A stretch of DNA of 21,565 nt. Origin: an uncultured Eubacterium sp. Its GTDB lineage: Bacteria > Bacillota > Clostridia > Lachnospirales > Lachnospiraceae. The notes below the pieces were generated by a model, which was given only the letters and a program-made list of their open reading frames with translations, did no database searches and had not been told where the DNA came from. Each line of letters opens with the position of its first letter. The stretch's first letter is position 1. Positions 1-7,600 of the stretch are shown here, in pieces. Location of the stretch: the NCBI GenBank assembly GCA_910580075.1, contig CAJTVR010000084.1, positions 1-21,565 on the forward strand. Direction: 5' to 3'. Both the position numbers and the translations under genes were made by a program.

Positions 1-306
1 AGATCTTTGACCTGTTCTTTTATTACCTATCATACCCAAAGTTCAGAAAGAACCCCGCAAATAGGGGATAGCTTATGTAACTTGTAAACCATTTTATATA
101 AGTTTCCGTCTAGGGTAATGGGGACGCTACAATATCTCCATTACCTCTACACTGATTATAAGCTATATAGCAAAATAATTCAAGTCTAAAATTTTTAAAT
201 ACAAACGACTCTGTATGAAGTTTTCATATCTTCAATGTACAATTCCACTTTGAGCATCTGAAAACTTCATACAGATGATTTAAATATAATCATTGATCAA
301 AGATCT
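1..306 (-). other. AT-rich structured non-coding element with closing stem and nested hairpins
   Basis: No convincing gene lies in this stretch, but it is densely self-complementary. Bases 1-12 pair with 295-306; read as minus-strand RNA this is a 12-bp stem with one G-U wobble (bases 11 and 296), while the plus strand has a C-A mismatch there. Inside are a perfect 17-bp inverted repeat (210-226 with 259-275), a 9-bp pair (68-76 with 158-166), an 8-bp hairpin extendable to about 12 (114-121 with 138-145), a small hairpin (53-56 with 64-67) and another at 275-280 with 288-293. Composition is much more AT-rich than the genes to the right. It could be a structured RNA (a retron-type msr-msd with a1/a2 ends is one idea), a miniature inverted-repeat element, or part of a mobile element cut by the window edge. 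The folds are seen; the identity is unknown. Confidence 0.5.
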
Positions 307-311
307 TAGTA

Positions 312-584
312 TTATTTTGAATCTATTTTCTCAAACATACTTGCAAATTGTGTTTTATTTCCATCTAAATCGTTTTGTACATCATTTATAACACTATATC
401 CTTGATAACATCTTTTTTGCGAAGTCTTTCCAGTTGTTTTATTTGTTATTTCTAACTTCACCGCTTCTACAAATTTATAATCATCATCATCTAAATCAGT
501 ATCATAATCTGTATAATCAGCTCCATTTTTTGTAAAAAAATCCATTAATATCTGATATTTTAACTTTGTATTCGTCATTTTCAT
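312..584 (-). CDS. AT-rich orphan small ORF or gene remnant (about 90 aa)
   Basis: I do not recognise this protein. From the ATG at 584 the frame encodes about 90 residues, hydrophilic and acidic in the middle (a run DTDLDDDDY), ending MFEKIDSK. The frame stays open further upstream, but that part runs back through the pta terminator (638-675) into pta, so the longer version is an artefact. No clear ribosome binding site precedes the ATG at 584, 578 or 623. Codon choice is strongly A/T-biased, unlike pta. The stop codon lies 6 bases from the structured element at 1-306, so the two may have arrived together. It may be a real small gene, or the 3' remnant of a larger one broken by insertion behind pta. 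Confidence is low that it is expressed. Confidence 0.35.
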   Translation of the reverse strand: MKMTNTKLKYQILMDFFTKNGADYTDYDTDLDDDDYKFVEAVKLEITNKTTGKTSQKRCYQGYSVINDVQNDLDGNKTQFASMFEKIDSK

Positions 585-637
585 AAACTTCAGATTTACT
601 GCTTTTTGTCCAGGATTTTGCATACACCCGCAAAAAC

Positions 638-675
638 AAAGGCTTCCGGCCACACAAAATGTGCCGGAAGCCTTT
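638..675 (-). terminator. Rho-independent terminator of pta
   Basis: A 13-bp GC-rich stem (638-650 with 663-675), with a further 3 bp after a one-base bulge, has a 4-5-base inner loop. Read on the minus strand it is followed by a T-rich tail (CCTTTGTTTTTG). It lies 40 bases past the pta stop codon, in the right orientation to end that transcript. Confidence 0.9.
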
Positions 676-714
676 AAATTCTGCCGCAAAGTCCGTAAGA
701 GCATGATACGGGCT

Positions 715-1698
715 TTATGCCAGAGCTGCCGTAATAATTGCCATCGAATATACCTCGGAAGCGTTACATCCTCTGGACAAATCATTAATCGGTGCGTTCA
801 GTCCCAGAAGAATCGGCCCGTAGGCTTCAAAATGTCCGAGGCGCTGTGCAATCTTGTAGCCGATATTGCCGGCACTGATATCCGGGAAAATAAACGTATT
901 AGCATGTCCTGCTACAGCTGATTCCGGACACTTTGTACGCGCTACACGCACAGATACAGCTGCATCAAACTGCAGTTCTCCTTCTACCGGAAGATCCGGG
1001 CATTTTGCTTTCATCTTTTGCGCTGCATTGCGCATCTTATCCACATCTTCGCCTTCCCCAGAGCCGAAGGTAGAATAACTTAAAAATGCAATCTGCGGAT
1101 CAATACCGAATATTTTGGCACATTCAGCAGTTTCCATTGCGATTTCCACAAGCTGGTCTTCTGTAGGCTTGATATTAATCGCACAGTCACCCATTGCCAG
1201 TACTTCATTGTCGCCGGTCGCAGAAGGACGGACAAGAATAAAGCAGGATGATACAATGCTGTTTCCCGGCTTTGTCTTAATCAGCTGCAGCGCCGGGCGC
1301 ACCGTATCTGCTGTCGAATAAGTAGCTCCGCCTAACAGCGCATCTGCCAGTCCCATTTTTACAAGCATCGCTCCGAAATAATTCGTCTGAGACAGGATTT
1401 CTCTGGCCTGAGCCGGTGTTACGCCTTTTGATTTGCGCAGTTCACAGAATAAATCTACCATAGCATCCATATCTTTATACTTTTTCGGGTCAATAATTTC
1501 CGCACCGCGGATGTTAAAACCGCTCTCTTCTGCCGCATCGTAAATCTCTTCTTCGTCTCCTACCAGAATCGGATGCAGGAAATAACTGGCCAGCAGTCTG
1601 GATGCTGCCTCTAAAATACGCGGATCATTTCCTTCTGTAAAAACGATTTTTTTCGGACTCTTTTTTAAGATGTTTATCATCTGCCCAAAACCAAACAT
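715..1698 (-). CDS. pta: Phosphate acetyltransferase
   Basis: This cytoplasmic enzyme interconverts acetyl-CoA plus phosphate and acetyl phosphate plus CoA; with acetate kinase it gives ATP and acetate in fermenters. The 327 aa match the usual short single-domain Pta length (about 330 aa). Seen: an N-terminal KIVFTEGNDPRILEAA segment (residues about 17-32), a central substrate-domain region with STFGSGEGEDVDKM, and the C-terminal family block FIFPDISAGNIGYKIAQRLG followed by GPILLGLNAPINDLSRG. The ATG at 1698 is preceded by a strong AGGAGGAG ribosome binding site with good spacing, which favours it over the internal Met7. A strong terminator follows. No acetate kinase gene (ackA), its common downstream partner, is in the window; AT-rich unrelated DNA sits there instead. 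A phosphotransbutyrylase relative is possible but less likely given these motifs. Confidence 0.95.
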   Translation of the reverse strand: MFGFGQMINILKKSPKKIVFTEGNDPRILEAASRLLASYFLHPILVGDEEEIYDAAEESGFNIRGAEIIDPKKYKDMDAMVDLFCELRKSKGVTPAQAREILSQTNYFGAMLVKMGLADALLGGATYSTADTVRPALQLIKTKPGNSIVSSCFILVRPSATGDNEVLAMGDCAINIKPTEDQLVEIAMETAECAKIFGIDPQIAFLSYSTFGSGEGEDVDKMRNAAQKMKAKCPDLPVEGELQFDAAVSVRVARTKCPESAVAGHANTFIFPDISAGNIGYKIAQRLGHFEAYGPILLGLNAPINDLSRGCNASEVYSMAIITAALA

Positions 1699-1820
1699 AG
1701 ATTCTCCTCCTGATTTCTTTTTTCATGCATTCTAAGTAAAATACACTTTCTTATATTTAATTAAAACACTATCCATAAAAGAAATCAATCCTTATTTTCT
1801 AATGTTCCTGATTCAAAACA

Positions 1821-1876
1821 TTTCAGCCGGCCATCTGGGATGACAGGCTCTAAAAACCTTCCTGCGGCCTCTGAAA
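1821..1876 (-). terminator. Possible terminator of the first sigma/anti-sigma operon
   Basis: Arms 1821-1826 plus 1829-1832 pair with 1866-1869 plus 1871-1876, with a small internal bulge. The long loop can fold only poorly. Read on the minus strand the stem is followed by TGTTTTG. It lies just past the stop codon of the anti-sigma-like gene. The stem is imperfect, so this is tentative. Confidence 0.35.
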
Positions 1877-1904
1877 TGCCTCTGAATTTTCACAGGATAC
1901 CCCG

Positions 1905-3695
1905 TTACTTTTTCAAAATAAAATAGCAGTCCTTATCCTGCAGTACGGTTTTCCATACATCATCCCGTTTCTGCACCAGCCCCATATTCTGCTTCATAAT
2001 CTCCCACTCGTCTGCCAGATGCAGCTGGAAATCTGTCTTTTTAATCCTGAGCCTGTTTTGCGCGCCGGAGAGAAAATCATACCGGAAGCTGTCCGTCTGG
2101 AGCGGTCCGTCTGCGAATACATAATGCCCGTTTTCCTGCTGTTTCTGTGTCCTGGCCGTTACTTTTACAGTCTCTCCGGCTGGAATCGTAACCGTGCCCA
2201 TCGCATATACAATCCTTGTTTCTGCAAACATGCGATTAGATATTTCCTGTAATTCCGTACTGTGATACCGTTCTGTTAACGTATCATAAAAATCATCTTC
2301 TGTACTGGTCACTGTCAGTGCCCTGAAAGCTGCATCCGCATTCATATATTCCGGAAGTTCAGCCGCATAAATGCCTTTTTCATACTCCTGGTCCATCTGG
2401 CGGAAGGCTGTATCCGTACACAGTCTCAGTGCATCCTTGTATGCCATCCGCTGACGCTGCATCTGATACTGCATCCCTTCAGCTTTTTCTTCGCAGTCCA
2501 GATTTGTATAAAATTCAAGTTCCGGCTCTCCTTGCGTTTCACCTGTTACAATCAGATATCTTTTCTCCTGATCTTCTGAAACAAAGAAGCAGTGGTATGC
2601 CGTATGTTCTTCCCGTTCAAAAGAATGGTCAAATCCAAAAGTGAGCGTATCCGCACCGGCACCTTTTACCGTAATGCCTGCAACGCACTGCTCTGCCGGC
2701 TCTGATCCGGTTTTTCCCTGCACCGAAATCGTATATACACTGACCTGCCTGCCCCAGTCTGCTTCTTTCTCCAGCGCCTGCTCCTGATATTCTTTCATCG
2801 CCTCCCCTGACAGAGCTTCCATAAAGGAGTCCATGTTTTCGTATTCTGCGATACTGCCGCCAAAGCTGTATGAAATCTGCAGAGGCTTCTCCTGACCGCT
2901 TACTTCCAGGATTTCACCATCCAGATCCTGCGCCTGATTCAGCACTCCGGTAAACGGATATAGAAGCTGCAGAGTCTTATCCCTGTCAGAAGTATTCTGA
3001 ATCTGATAGGAATCTGTGATCTGTAAAAGCGGCTGTATACCCGGACTGCCTGTATTTGTAATAATATCTGTTTCCGTAACAATATCCGCTTTTAAAGACC
3101 TTCTGGCCGTCAGTTTCTGGGTATCTCCTGTGGCGGTCAGCGCAAATACAGGCCCCTGGTAAGCGCCGTAACGTACCGGCAGCCGCCCTTTCATCCCGCC
3201 GCTTCCGCCTTCCTGCACACCGCTCATATCTTTATCCTGAGCAATACCGCTTTCGGCCCTGTCATCAGATGCATGGCCTGCATCCGGCGCATCCTGAATA
3301 CCGGATGCACCGTCTGCATCTGCTTCATCCTTCATCTGTACCCTCTGGTCCGCTGCGTCCTCTGATGTACCTGCTGCCTGCTCAATATTTTCAGCCTTGG
3401 AAAAACCGCCAAAACTGCCCGCTCCCCTGTAATTGTTTACGACATAATATGCACTGCCAAATACAATGCAAAGGCACGCTGCCACTGGCAGGTATTTTAA
3501 ATATCTGCCCAGTTTTGCTGCGTATGTATGAGCTGAATGACGGCCAGGCACTGTTTCAGGCTCTTTCTCTTCCACCGCCCCGGGACCCGGACTGTAACCT
3601 TCCATATCCATGCAGCTGCAGTCTGCCTCCCGGACCAGCTCGTCAGAAATCTGCCCGATTGCTTCAAAGAGCCGTTCCTCTGCGTTCTTTGTCAT
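1905..3695 (-). CDS. Membrane anti-sigma-like protein with large extracytoplasmic domain
   Basis: This is probably the regulatory partner of the adjacent ECF sigma factor, holding it at the membrane until a signal is sensed. The 596 aa comprise a short cytoplasmic N-terminus (about residues 1-66), one membrane segment (about 67-86, KYLPVAACLCIVFGSAYYVV) and a very long outer region. A linker rich in Asp, Ala and Gly (about 90-170) precedes a beta-rich body with no family I can name. There is no HxxxCxxC zinc anti-sigma motif; Cys26 and Cys28 lie in the N-terminus. Its ATG overlaps the sigma stop codon (ATGA), so the two are translationally coupled. The role is inferred from topology and coupling, not from a recognised domain. 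It is far longer than the second such protein here (434 aa), and the outer domains differ. Confidence 0.65.
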   Translation of the reverse strand: MTKNAEERLFEAIGQISDELVREADCSCMDMEGYSPGPGAVEEKEPETVPGRHSAHTYAAKLGRYLKYLPVAACLCIVFGSAYYVVNNYRGAGSFGGFSKAENIEQAAGTSEDAADQRVQMKDEADADGASGIQDAPDAGHASDDRAESGIAQDKDMSGVQEGGSGGMKGRLPVRYGAYQGPVFALTATGDTQKLTARRSLKADIVTETDIITNTGSPGIQPLLQITDSYQIQNTSDRDKTLQLLYPFTGVLNQAQDLDGEILEVSGQEKPLQISYSFGGSIAEYENMDSFMEALSGEAMKEYQEQALEKEADWGRQVSVYTISVQGKTGSEPAEQCVAGITVKGAGADTLTFGFDHSFEREEHTAYHCFFVSEDQEKRYLIVTGETQGEPELEFYTNLDCEEKAEGMQYQMQRQRMAYKDALRLCTDTAFRQMDQEYEKGIYAAELPEYMNADAAFRALTVTSTEDDFYDTLTERYHSTELQEISNRMFAETRIVYAMGTVTIPAGETVKVTARTQKQQENGHYVFADGPLQTDSFRYDFLSGAQNRLRIKKTDFQLHLADEWEIMKQNMGLVQKRDDVWKTVLQDKDCYFILKK

Positions 3696-4252
3696 ACTGT
3701 TATCCCTTCCTTTTCCAAAAAAGCTTTCAGTTTATTCCTGCTGCGCATCAGTGAAGATTTCACTTTGCTCTCACTCATGCCAAAACGCTGCGCAATCTGT
3801 CCCACACTGTCTGCATACCAGTACCGGCGTACAAATATAATCCTGGCGTCTTTCGAAAGGCCGCTCAGAAAACGGCTGACAGCATCCGTAATCACAATCG
3901 TATCCGTCTGTGAATCCTGCGTCTCAGGACCAGCGATACATTCTTTCAGTTCCTCGTAAATGACCTCCATATTCCCTCCGCCCCTTTTGGATGCATGGCT
4001 TTTACGATACCGGTCCAGAGACAGATTTCTTGTAATCTTCCCTAAAAATGCCTGCAGAAATTCCGGCCGTTTGGGAGGAATGACCAGCCAGGTTTTAAAC
4101 CACGTATCATTCACACACTCTTTCGAATCCTCTTCATTTTTTAATATGTTTTTCGCTATACAGTAACAAAAAGACCCGTATTTCAGATTGGTCTGCTTTA
4201 CCGCCTCTTCATCCCGTTTCCAGTACAGCTCAATAATCTTTTCATCCTCCAT
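3692..4252 (-). CDS. ECF-type RNA polymerase sigma factor
   Basis: A 186-aa sigma-70 family factor of the ECF group, expected to direct RNA polymerase to a small regulon in response to an envelope signal. Region 2 is at about residues 10-85 (ECVNDTWFKTW and the LGKITRNLSLDRYRK segment near the core-binding and -10 recognition helices). Region 4 is at about 125-180, with the helix-turn-helix VGQIAQRFGMSESKVKSSLMRSRNKLK. I chose the ATG at 4252 because AGGGGAGA sits 10 bases upstream; the GTG at 4282 lies upstream of that site and has no ribosome binding site. It overlaps the anti-sigma gene by 4 bases and is clearly paralogous to the sigma factor at 20823-21383: shared PPKRP, FLGKITRNLSL.RY, EELKEC, VRRYWY/MRRYWY and a near-identical C-terminus. 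Target promoters cannot be assigned from this window. Confidence 0.92.
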   Translation of the reverse strand: MEDEKIIELYWKRDEEAVKQTNLKYGSFCYCIAKNILKNEEDSKECVNDTWFKTWLVIPPKRPEFLQAFLGKITRNLSLDRYRKSHASKRGGGNMEVIYEELKECIAGPETQDSQTDTIVITDAVSRFLSGLSKDARIIFVRRYWYADSVGQIAQRFGMSESKVKSSLMRSRNKLKAFLEKEGITV

Positions 4253-4391
4253 GTATGTGATATCTCCCCTGATTTTTTTCACACAGAACGCCGTCTAAAT
4301 TCTGCTTTATATAGAAAAAGATTTCCGCCTGCTGCCATGCCCTATGCAGCACAAACAGAAACCCTTTTGTATGATTTTATATCCTTCTTTC

Positions 4392-5030
4392 CTACATTCC
4401 AAGTGCTTCCATCAAAAGCTCCACCGTATTATCGTCCGGCAGCATAACGACTTTGCCGGCTGCCCTGGTTTTCTCACCGTCTTCTTCCAGAAGCTGAAAC
4501 CTGGTTTCTACCAGGATTGCCTTATGTACCTGCGACACGCATTCCTCAGGAACTTCTCCAATGCAGATCCGTTCCCCGCCTGCTACCAGCAGATACGGCG
4601 AGACAAAGATCCGCATGCCCGTATACCTGCCGACAGCTTTCATATATGCAGCCGACAGCATATTTGCAAATTCACTGACTGCCGATAACGCGATTTCATC
4701 TGCATAAAGGTCTTTTCCTTCATACCGGCTGCCAGTCATTTTCTCTACAACATCATAAACAAATCCCTGCTTTAAAATACATAAAACCGAGCCGTTTAAA
4801 GGCGATGCAAATTTCATCCAGATTCCTATATTTTTCTGCCCGATGTAATCAAGCAGCGTCTGTTCGGATACTTCTTCTTTTGGTATTACATTCGGTGCCT
4901 CCAGTTCTACACGTACTCCAAGAATTCTGCCGATTGTAATACTGGCCATGCCTACGCCGACATTGCCGAGTTCGGATAAAGCGTCCTGTACATCTAAATC
5001 CAGATTTCCATCCTGGTCAAACAGATTCAT
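4392..5030 (-). CDS. cheC: CheC-type CheY-phosphate phosphatase
   Basis: CheC/CheX/FliY family proteins remove the phosphoryl group from CheY-type receivers. This 212-aa protein has both half-site motifs of the family pattern (D/S)x3Ex2Nx22P: the first is D16, E20, N23 and P46; the second is S116, E120, N123 with a proline at 145, one residue short of the canonical spacing. Both Glu-Asn pairs are present, so the active sites look intact. The last 30 or so residues, ending MEALGM, extend the usual roughly 200-aa length slightly. No membrane segment is visible. The ATG at 5030 follows GGAAGGGG. It is the third gene after an EAL protein and a single CheY-like receiver, its obvious substrate; no CheA, CheW, CheD or receptors are in the window. 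The name reflects the family, not proven chemotaxis. Confidence 0.85.
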   Translation of the reverse strand: MNLFDQDGNLDLDVQDALSELGNVGVGMASITIGRILGVRVELEAPNVIPKEEVSEQTLLDYIGQKNIGIWMKFASPLNGSVLCILKQGFVYDVVEKMTGSRYEGKDLYADEIALSAVSEFANMLSAAYMKAVGRYTGMRIFVSPYLLVAGGERICIGEVPEECVSQVHKAILVETRFQLLEEDGEKTRAAGKVVMLPDDNTVELLMEALGM

Positions 5031-5041
5031 ATACCCCTTCC

Positions 5042-5096
5042 TTTCTATCTGTTTCTATCTCTATCCTTGTGTTTCTAACGTTCCCGTTTCTATCTA
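5042..5096 (-). repeat. Four short repeats, consensus AGATAGAAAC, upstream of cheC
   Basis: In the 116-base gap between the receiver gene and cheC, the plus strand carries TTTCTATCT (5042-5050), GTTTCTATCT (5051-5060), GTTTCTAACG (5071-5080) and GTTTCTATCT (5086-5095). The first three start on a 10-base phase. They would lie in the cheC leader of the transcript. They could be regulator or RNA-binding sites, or simple-sequence drift. Confidence 0.45.
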
Positions 5097-5146
5097 AAAA
5101 GTCTCCGCCTTCCGGACAGAGGCTGATCCTGCTCTTTTGCCTGATT

Positions 5147-5512
5147 TCAGACGCCGAGGACTCTGTTTACCGTCTTAATAAACTGTTTTTCTTCGAATGG
5201 CTTTACAATAAAATCTTTTGCGCCCGCCTTGACTGCATCCTTAATAATCAGTTCCTGTCCAATGGCCGAATTAATGATAATGGATGCCGAAGGGTCTGTT
5301 TCCAGCAGTTTTTTTAACAGGGTCAGGTCTGTATTATCAGGCAGCGTAATATCTAACAGGGTCAGATCCGGTTTATGCTCTATAAACAGTTCAAGTGCTT
5401 CTTTTGCAGTTTTTGCTTCTATAATATTTTCATAACCAGCGTTCTGCAGCGCCTTTTTTGCGATTACTCTGGCAAATTTAGCGTCGTCTACTACTAAAAT
5501 CAGATGCTCCAT
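5147..5512 (-). CDS. Single-domain CheY-like response regulator
   Basis: A 121-aa stand-alone receiver with no output domain, so it presumably signals by binding a partner. All canonical positions are visible: acidic pair D9-D10, phospho-acceptor D54 (TLLDITLPD), a Ser at 82 in the Thr/Ser position (INSAIG) and K104 (VKPF). It is fully receiver-length and starts at an ATG preceded by AAGGAGGAA at good spacing. It sits 15 bases downstream of the EAL gene and upstream of the CheC-type phosphatase. A reasonable reading is that receiver phosphorylation is terminated by CheC and that the state influences, or is influenced by, c-di-GMP breakdown. The cognate kinase is not in the operon. It resembles the CheY class that acts with CheC in Firmicutes and Thermotoga; a motor target is not shown here. 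Confidence 0.9.
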   Translation of the reverse strand: MEHLILVVDDAKFARVIAKKALQNAGYENIIEAKTAKEALELFIEHKPDLTLLDITLPDNTDLTLLKKLLETDPSASIIINSAIGQELIIKDAVKAGAKDFIVKPFEEKQFIKTVNRVLGV

Positions 5513-5527
5513 AACAAATTCCTCCTT

Positions 5528-7300
5528 TTACTGTATCTGCGCCGAAAGTCCGGTTTCTTTCGGCTTCTTGAGGCACTGCTCATATTCCGAAACAGGCATC
5601 GGGCGGTAAAAATAAAACCCCTGGGCGTTCCTGCATCCTATTGAGAGCAGAAACTCTGCCTGGCTGGCAGTTTCCACGCCTTCCACGATCACGTCAAGTC
5701 CCAGGCGCTCTGCCATATCTACAATGGAATGCAGAATGACATTTCCACGCTTATCATCTGAGGAAGGAGGCAGGAATTTTAAGTCTATTTTTAATACATC
5801 CACCGGAATCTCCCTCAGGGAATTTAAGGATGAGTATCCGCTGCCAAAATCATCCATAAGCACACGGAACTGATTTTCCTGCAGCAGCTTTGCCAGGTTA
5901 TATAGCTGCATGTTATCTGATACAAATGCACTTTCTGTCAGCTCAAATTCGATCAGATCATGGGGAACCTCATACTGGTCCACGCATTCTTTAATCTGCT
6001 CTAGCAGGTTTGGATTATACAGATCTGTCCGGGATACATTCACAGATATCGGATGCAGGCTGACTCCCTCATCGATCCATCTGCTGATAATCTGGCAGCT
6101 GGAACGCAGCATATAATAATCCAGCTCTGAAATAAATCCGTTTTTTTCAAATACCGGAATAAATTCTCCTGGAGAAATAATTCCCTGGGACGGATGAATC
6201 CAGCGTACCAGCGCTTCGGAGCCGATAATCTTTCCCGTATCCATCTCACATTTCGGCTGCAGGTAGACCTGAAACTGTTCCGTTTCCAGCGCTTTTTTCA
6301 TTTCTGATACAATAATCTGTTCAGCCACTTCTTTCTTACGGATGAAATGGTCATAGTAGGCTACATGATTGACATAACTGTTCTTGACAGTCTTTTGGGC
6401 AGCTGCCGCACGGTCCATGAGCGTAGATACCGATACATGCTCTGTGCGGTCTGCTTCACAGGTAATATAAACACCAAATGACATAATCATTTCAAATTTA
6501 ATAGGATAAGTCCGCAGCGATGCCTGGATAAAATCTATAATCTCCTGAATATCACTGGCATTTGCCGGCATGCACACATAAAAAATGTCTGAAGATATCC
6601 TGCCATACGTACTGTCATTTTCTTCTTCCTGGAGCGGCCCTATCCACTCCTGGATTTTAACCCCGATATAGCGCAGAATATTATCTCCTTCTTTTGTCCC
6701 GTACATCTGGTTGATCATGCGGAATTTGTCAATATCCATACGGATCAGCGCATAGCTTAAATCCGGATGCATCTGAATCATCGTCTCTGTCATCTGCCTG
6801 AAGCTGTCCATATTCGGCATATGGGTCAGAGGGTCTCTTGCTAATAGAAACTTCAGCTTCTGCACCATTTCCAGCTCCTGCTCCGCATTCGTAAAAGTAA
6901 TCAGCACCCTTTCAATATCCCCGTCCGGCTCGCCGTAGCAGATCAGGCTTACCCGGAACCATTCATATGTATGGGATTTAATATAAAATCTGGCCGTCGT
7001 GCTTTTCGAGTCCCCCGGCTTTAATTGTGTAAAGTCAAATAGTGCTTCCAGTTTTGGGATATCTTCTTTTAAAACAATCCGGCTGTAATTTTTGTCAAAA
7101 TTATATTCCCTGTTCCAGTCCCCGTACACATGACGGCGCTGCGCCGGATCTATATAACACTGTTTTGTTTTAAAGCTGTATTCTACAATAAAAGAATGTG
7201 TATGTTCCAGAATCCGGCTGTCCTTTAACAGCCCGGCTTCATGACAGCGTTCCTGCTCAAAGTCCTTTATGCCTTCACTGTTTCCCTGCTCCTTGTCCAT
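5528..7300 (-). CDS. PAS-GGDEF(degenerate)-EAL cyclic-di-GMP phosphodiesterase
   Basis: A probable cytoplasmic c-di-GMP phosphodiesterase of about 590 aa. Order (residues from the ATG at 7300): a PAS-like sensory region about 30-148; a GGDEF-fold region about 150-320 that keeps DPLTHMPN but has RISSDIF where GGDEF should be, so diguanylate cyclase activity is unlikely; and a full EAL domain about 330-580. EAL motifs are intact: SEALVRW, SVNVSRTD, FELTESA, DDFGSGYSS, LKIDLKF, VEGVET and the closing AQGFYFYRPMP. This supports hydrolysis of c-di-GMP to pGpG, with the GGDEF remnant perhaps binding GTP. I chose the ATG at 7300: GGGGGAGG lies 7 bases upstream, whereas the ATG at 7306 is only 1 base from it and the earlier ATG at 7411 lies upstream of the likely promoter. 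It is the first gene of the EAL, receiver, CheC unit. Confidence 0.93.
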   Translation of the reverse strand: MDKEQGNSEGIKDFEQERCHEAGLLKDSRILEHTHSFIVEYSFKTKQCYIDPAQRRHVYGDWNREYNFDKNYSRIVLKEDIPKLEALFDFTQLKPGDSKSTTARFYIKSHTYEWFRVSLICYGEPDGDIERVLITFTNAEQELEMVQKLKFLLARDPLTHMPNMDSFRQMTETMIQMHPDLSYALIRMDIDKFRMINQMYGTKEGDNILRYIGVKIQEWIGPLQEEENDSTYGRISSDIFYVCMPANASDIQEIIDFIQASLRTYPIKFEMIMSFGVYITCEADRTEHVSVSTLMDRAAAAQKTVKNSYVNHVAYYDHFIRKKEVAEQIIVSEMKKALETEQFQVYLQPKCEMDTGKIIGSEALVRWIHPSQGIISPGEFIPVFEKNGFISELDYYMLRSSCQIISRWIDEGVSLHPISVNVSRTDLYNPNLLEQIKECVDQYEVPHDLIEFELTESAFVSDNMQLYNLAKLLQENQFRVLMDDFGSGYSSLNSLREIPVDVLKIDLKFLPPSSDDKRGNVILHSIVDMAERLGLDVIVEGVETASQAEFLLSIGCRNAQGFYFYRPMPVSEYEQCLKKPKETGLSAQIQ

Positions 7301-7340
7301 GCTCATGCCTCCCCCTGCCCTGTTTATCTTTCTGCTTTTT

Positions 7341-7370
7341 ATTATAAACCCAGTTGAAAGCAAAGCACAA
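7341..7370 (-). promoter_or_regulatory. Housekeeping-type promoter of the EAL/CheY/CheC operon
   Basis: On the minus strand a perfect -10 TATAAT (7341-7346) lies 18 bp from TTGTGC (7365-7370), a partial -35. Transcription would start near 7334, giving a leader of about 34 nt before the ATG at 7300. This also excludes the upstream ATG at 7411. Confidence 0.6.
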
Positions 7371-7521
7371 TACCAATTAAAGAATCCGCTGTATTTTTTT
7401 GGTATTTTCACAGGTACAGAGCACTTTATGCGTACTGTATCCAGTGATTCCCGACATCTGTTTCTTTACAGACCGCGAAACACATCTCACAGAAAGCATT
7501 CAGACACAATCCTGACATTTC

Positions 7522-7565
7522 AAAGGAGCTGTTGCTAAGTTTTTACTTAGTGAAACAGCTCCTTT
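7522..7565 (-). terminator. Strong hairpin terminator after the DUF2200 gene
   Basis: A perfect 12-bp outer stem (7522-7533 with 7554-7565) encloses an inner 6-bp stem (CTAAGT/ACTTAG) with a 4-T loop. It lies 35 bases past the DUF2200 stop. The minus-strand tail is TTTGAAATG, while on the plus strand it is TTTTT, so it may end transcription from either side. The T tract in the gene's own direction is short. Confidence 0.6.
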
Positions 7566-7600
7566 TTCACAGTTTCTTATACATTTTCCGCTTTCAGGCT

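Larger units (their letters stand above)
7301..7600. other. Intergenic region between EAL operon and DUF2200 gene
   Basis: This roughly 300-base gap has no supported gene. The part nearest the EAL gene holds its promoter (7341-7370) and the part nearest the DUF2200 gene holds a strong hairpin (7522-7565). I see nothing else in 7375-7515; the plus-strand frame crossing it has no ribosome binding site or recognisable product. Confidence 0.6.

Noticed and set aside
312..785. A 157-codon minus-strand frame reaching into pta
   Set aside because: Its first half runs through the pta terminator and the end of pta in another frame; only the part from about 584 could be a separate gene.
3269..3959. 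Overlapping plus-strand frames of 76-161 codons antisense to the first anti-sigma and sigma genes
   Set aside because: They mirror the codon bias of the real genes on the other strand and have no start signals or recognisable products.
4338..4359. Hairpin TGCTGC/GCAGCA after cheC as terminator
   Set aside because: The stem is only 6 bp and no T run follows on the minus strand; it lies in the leader region of the sigma operon.
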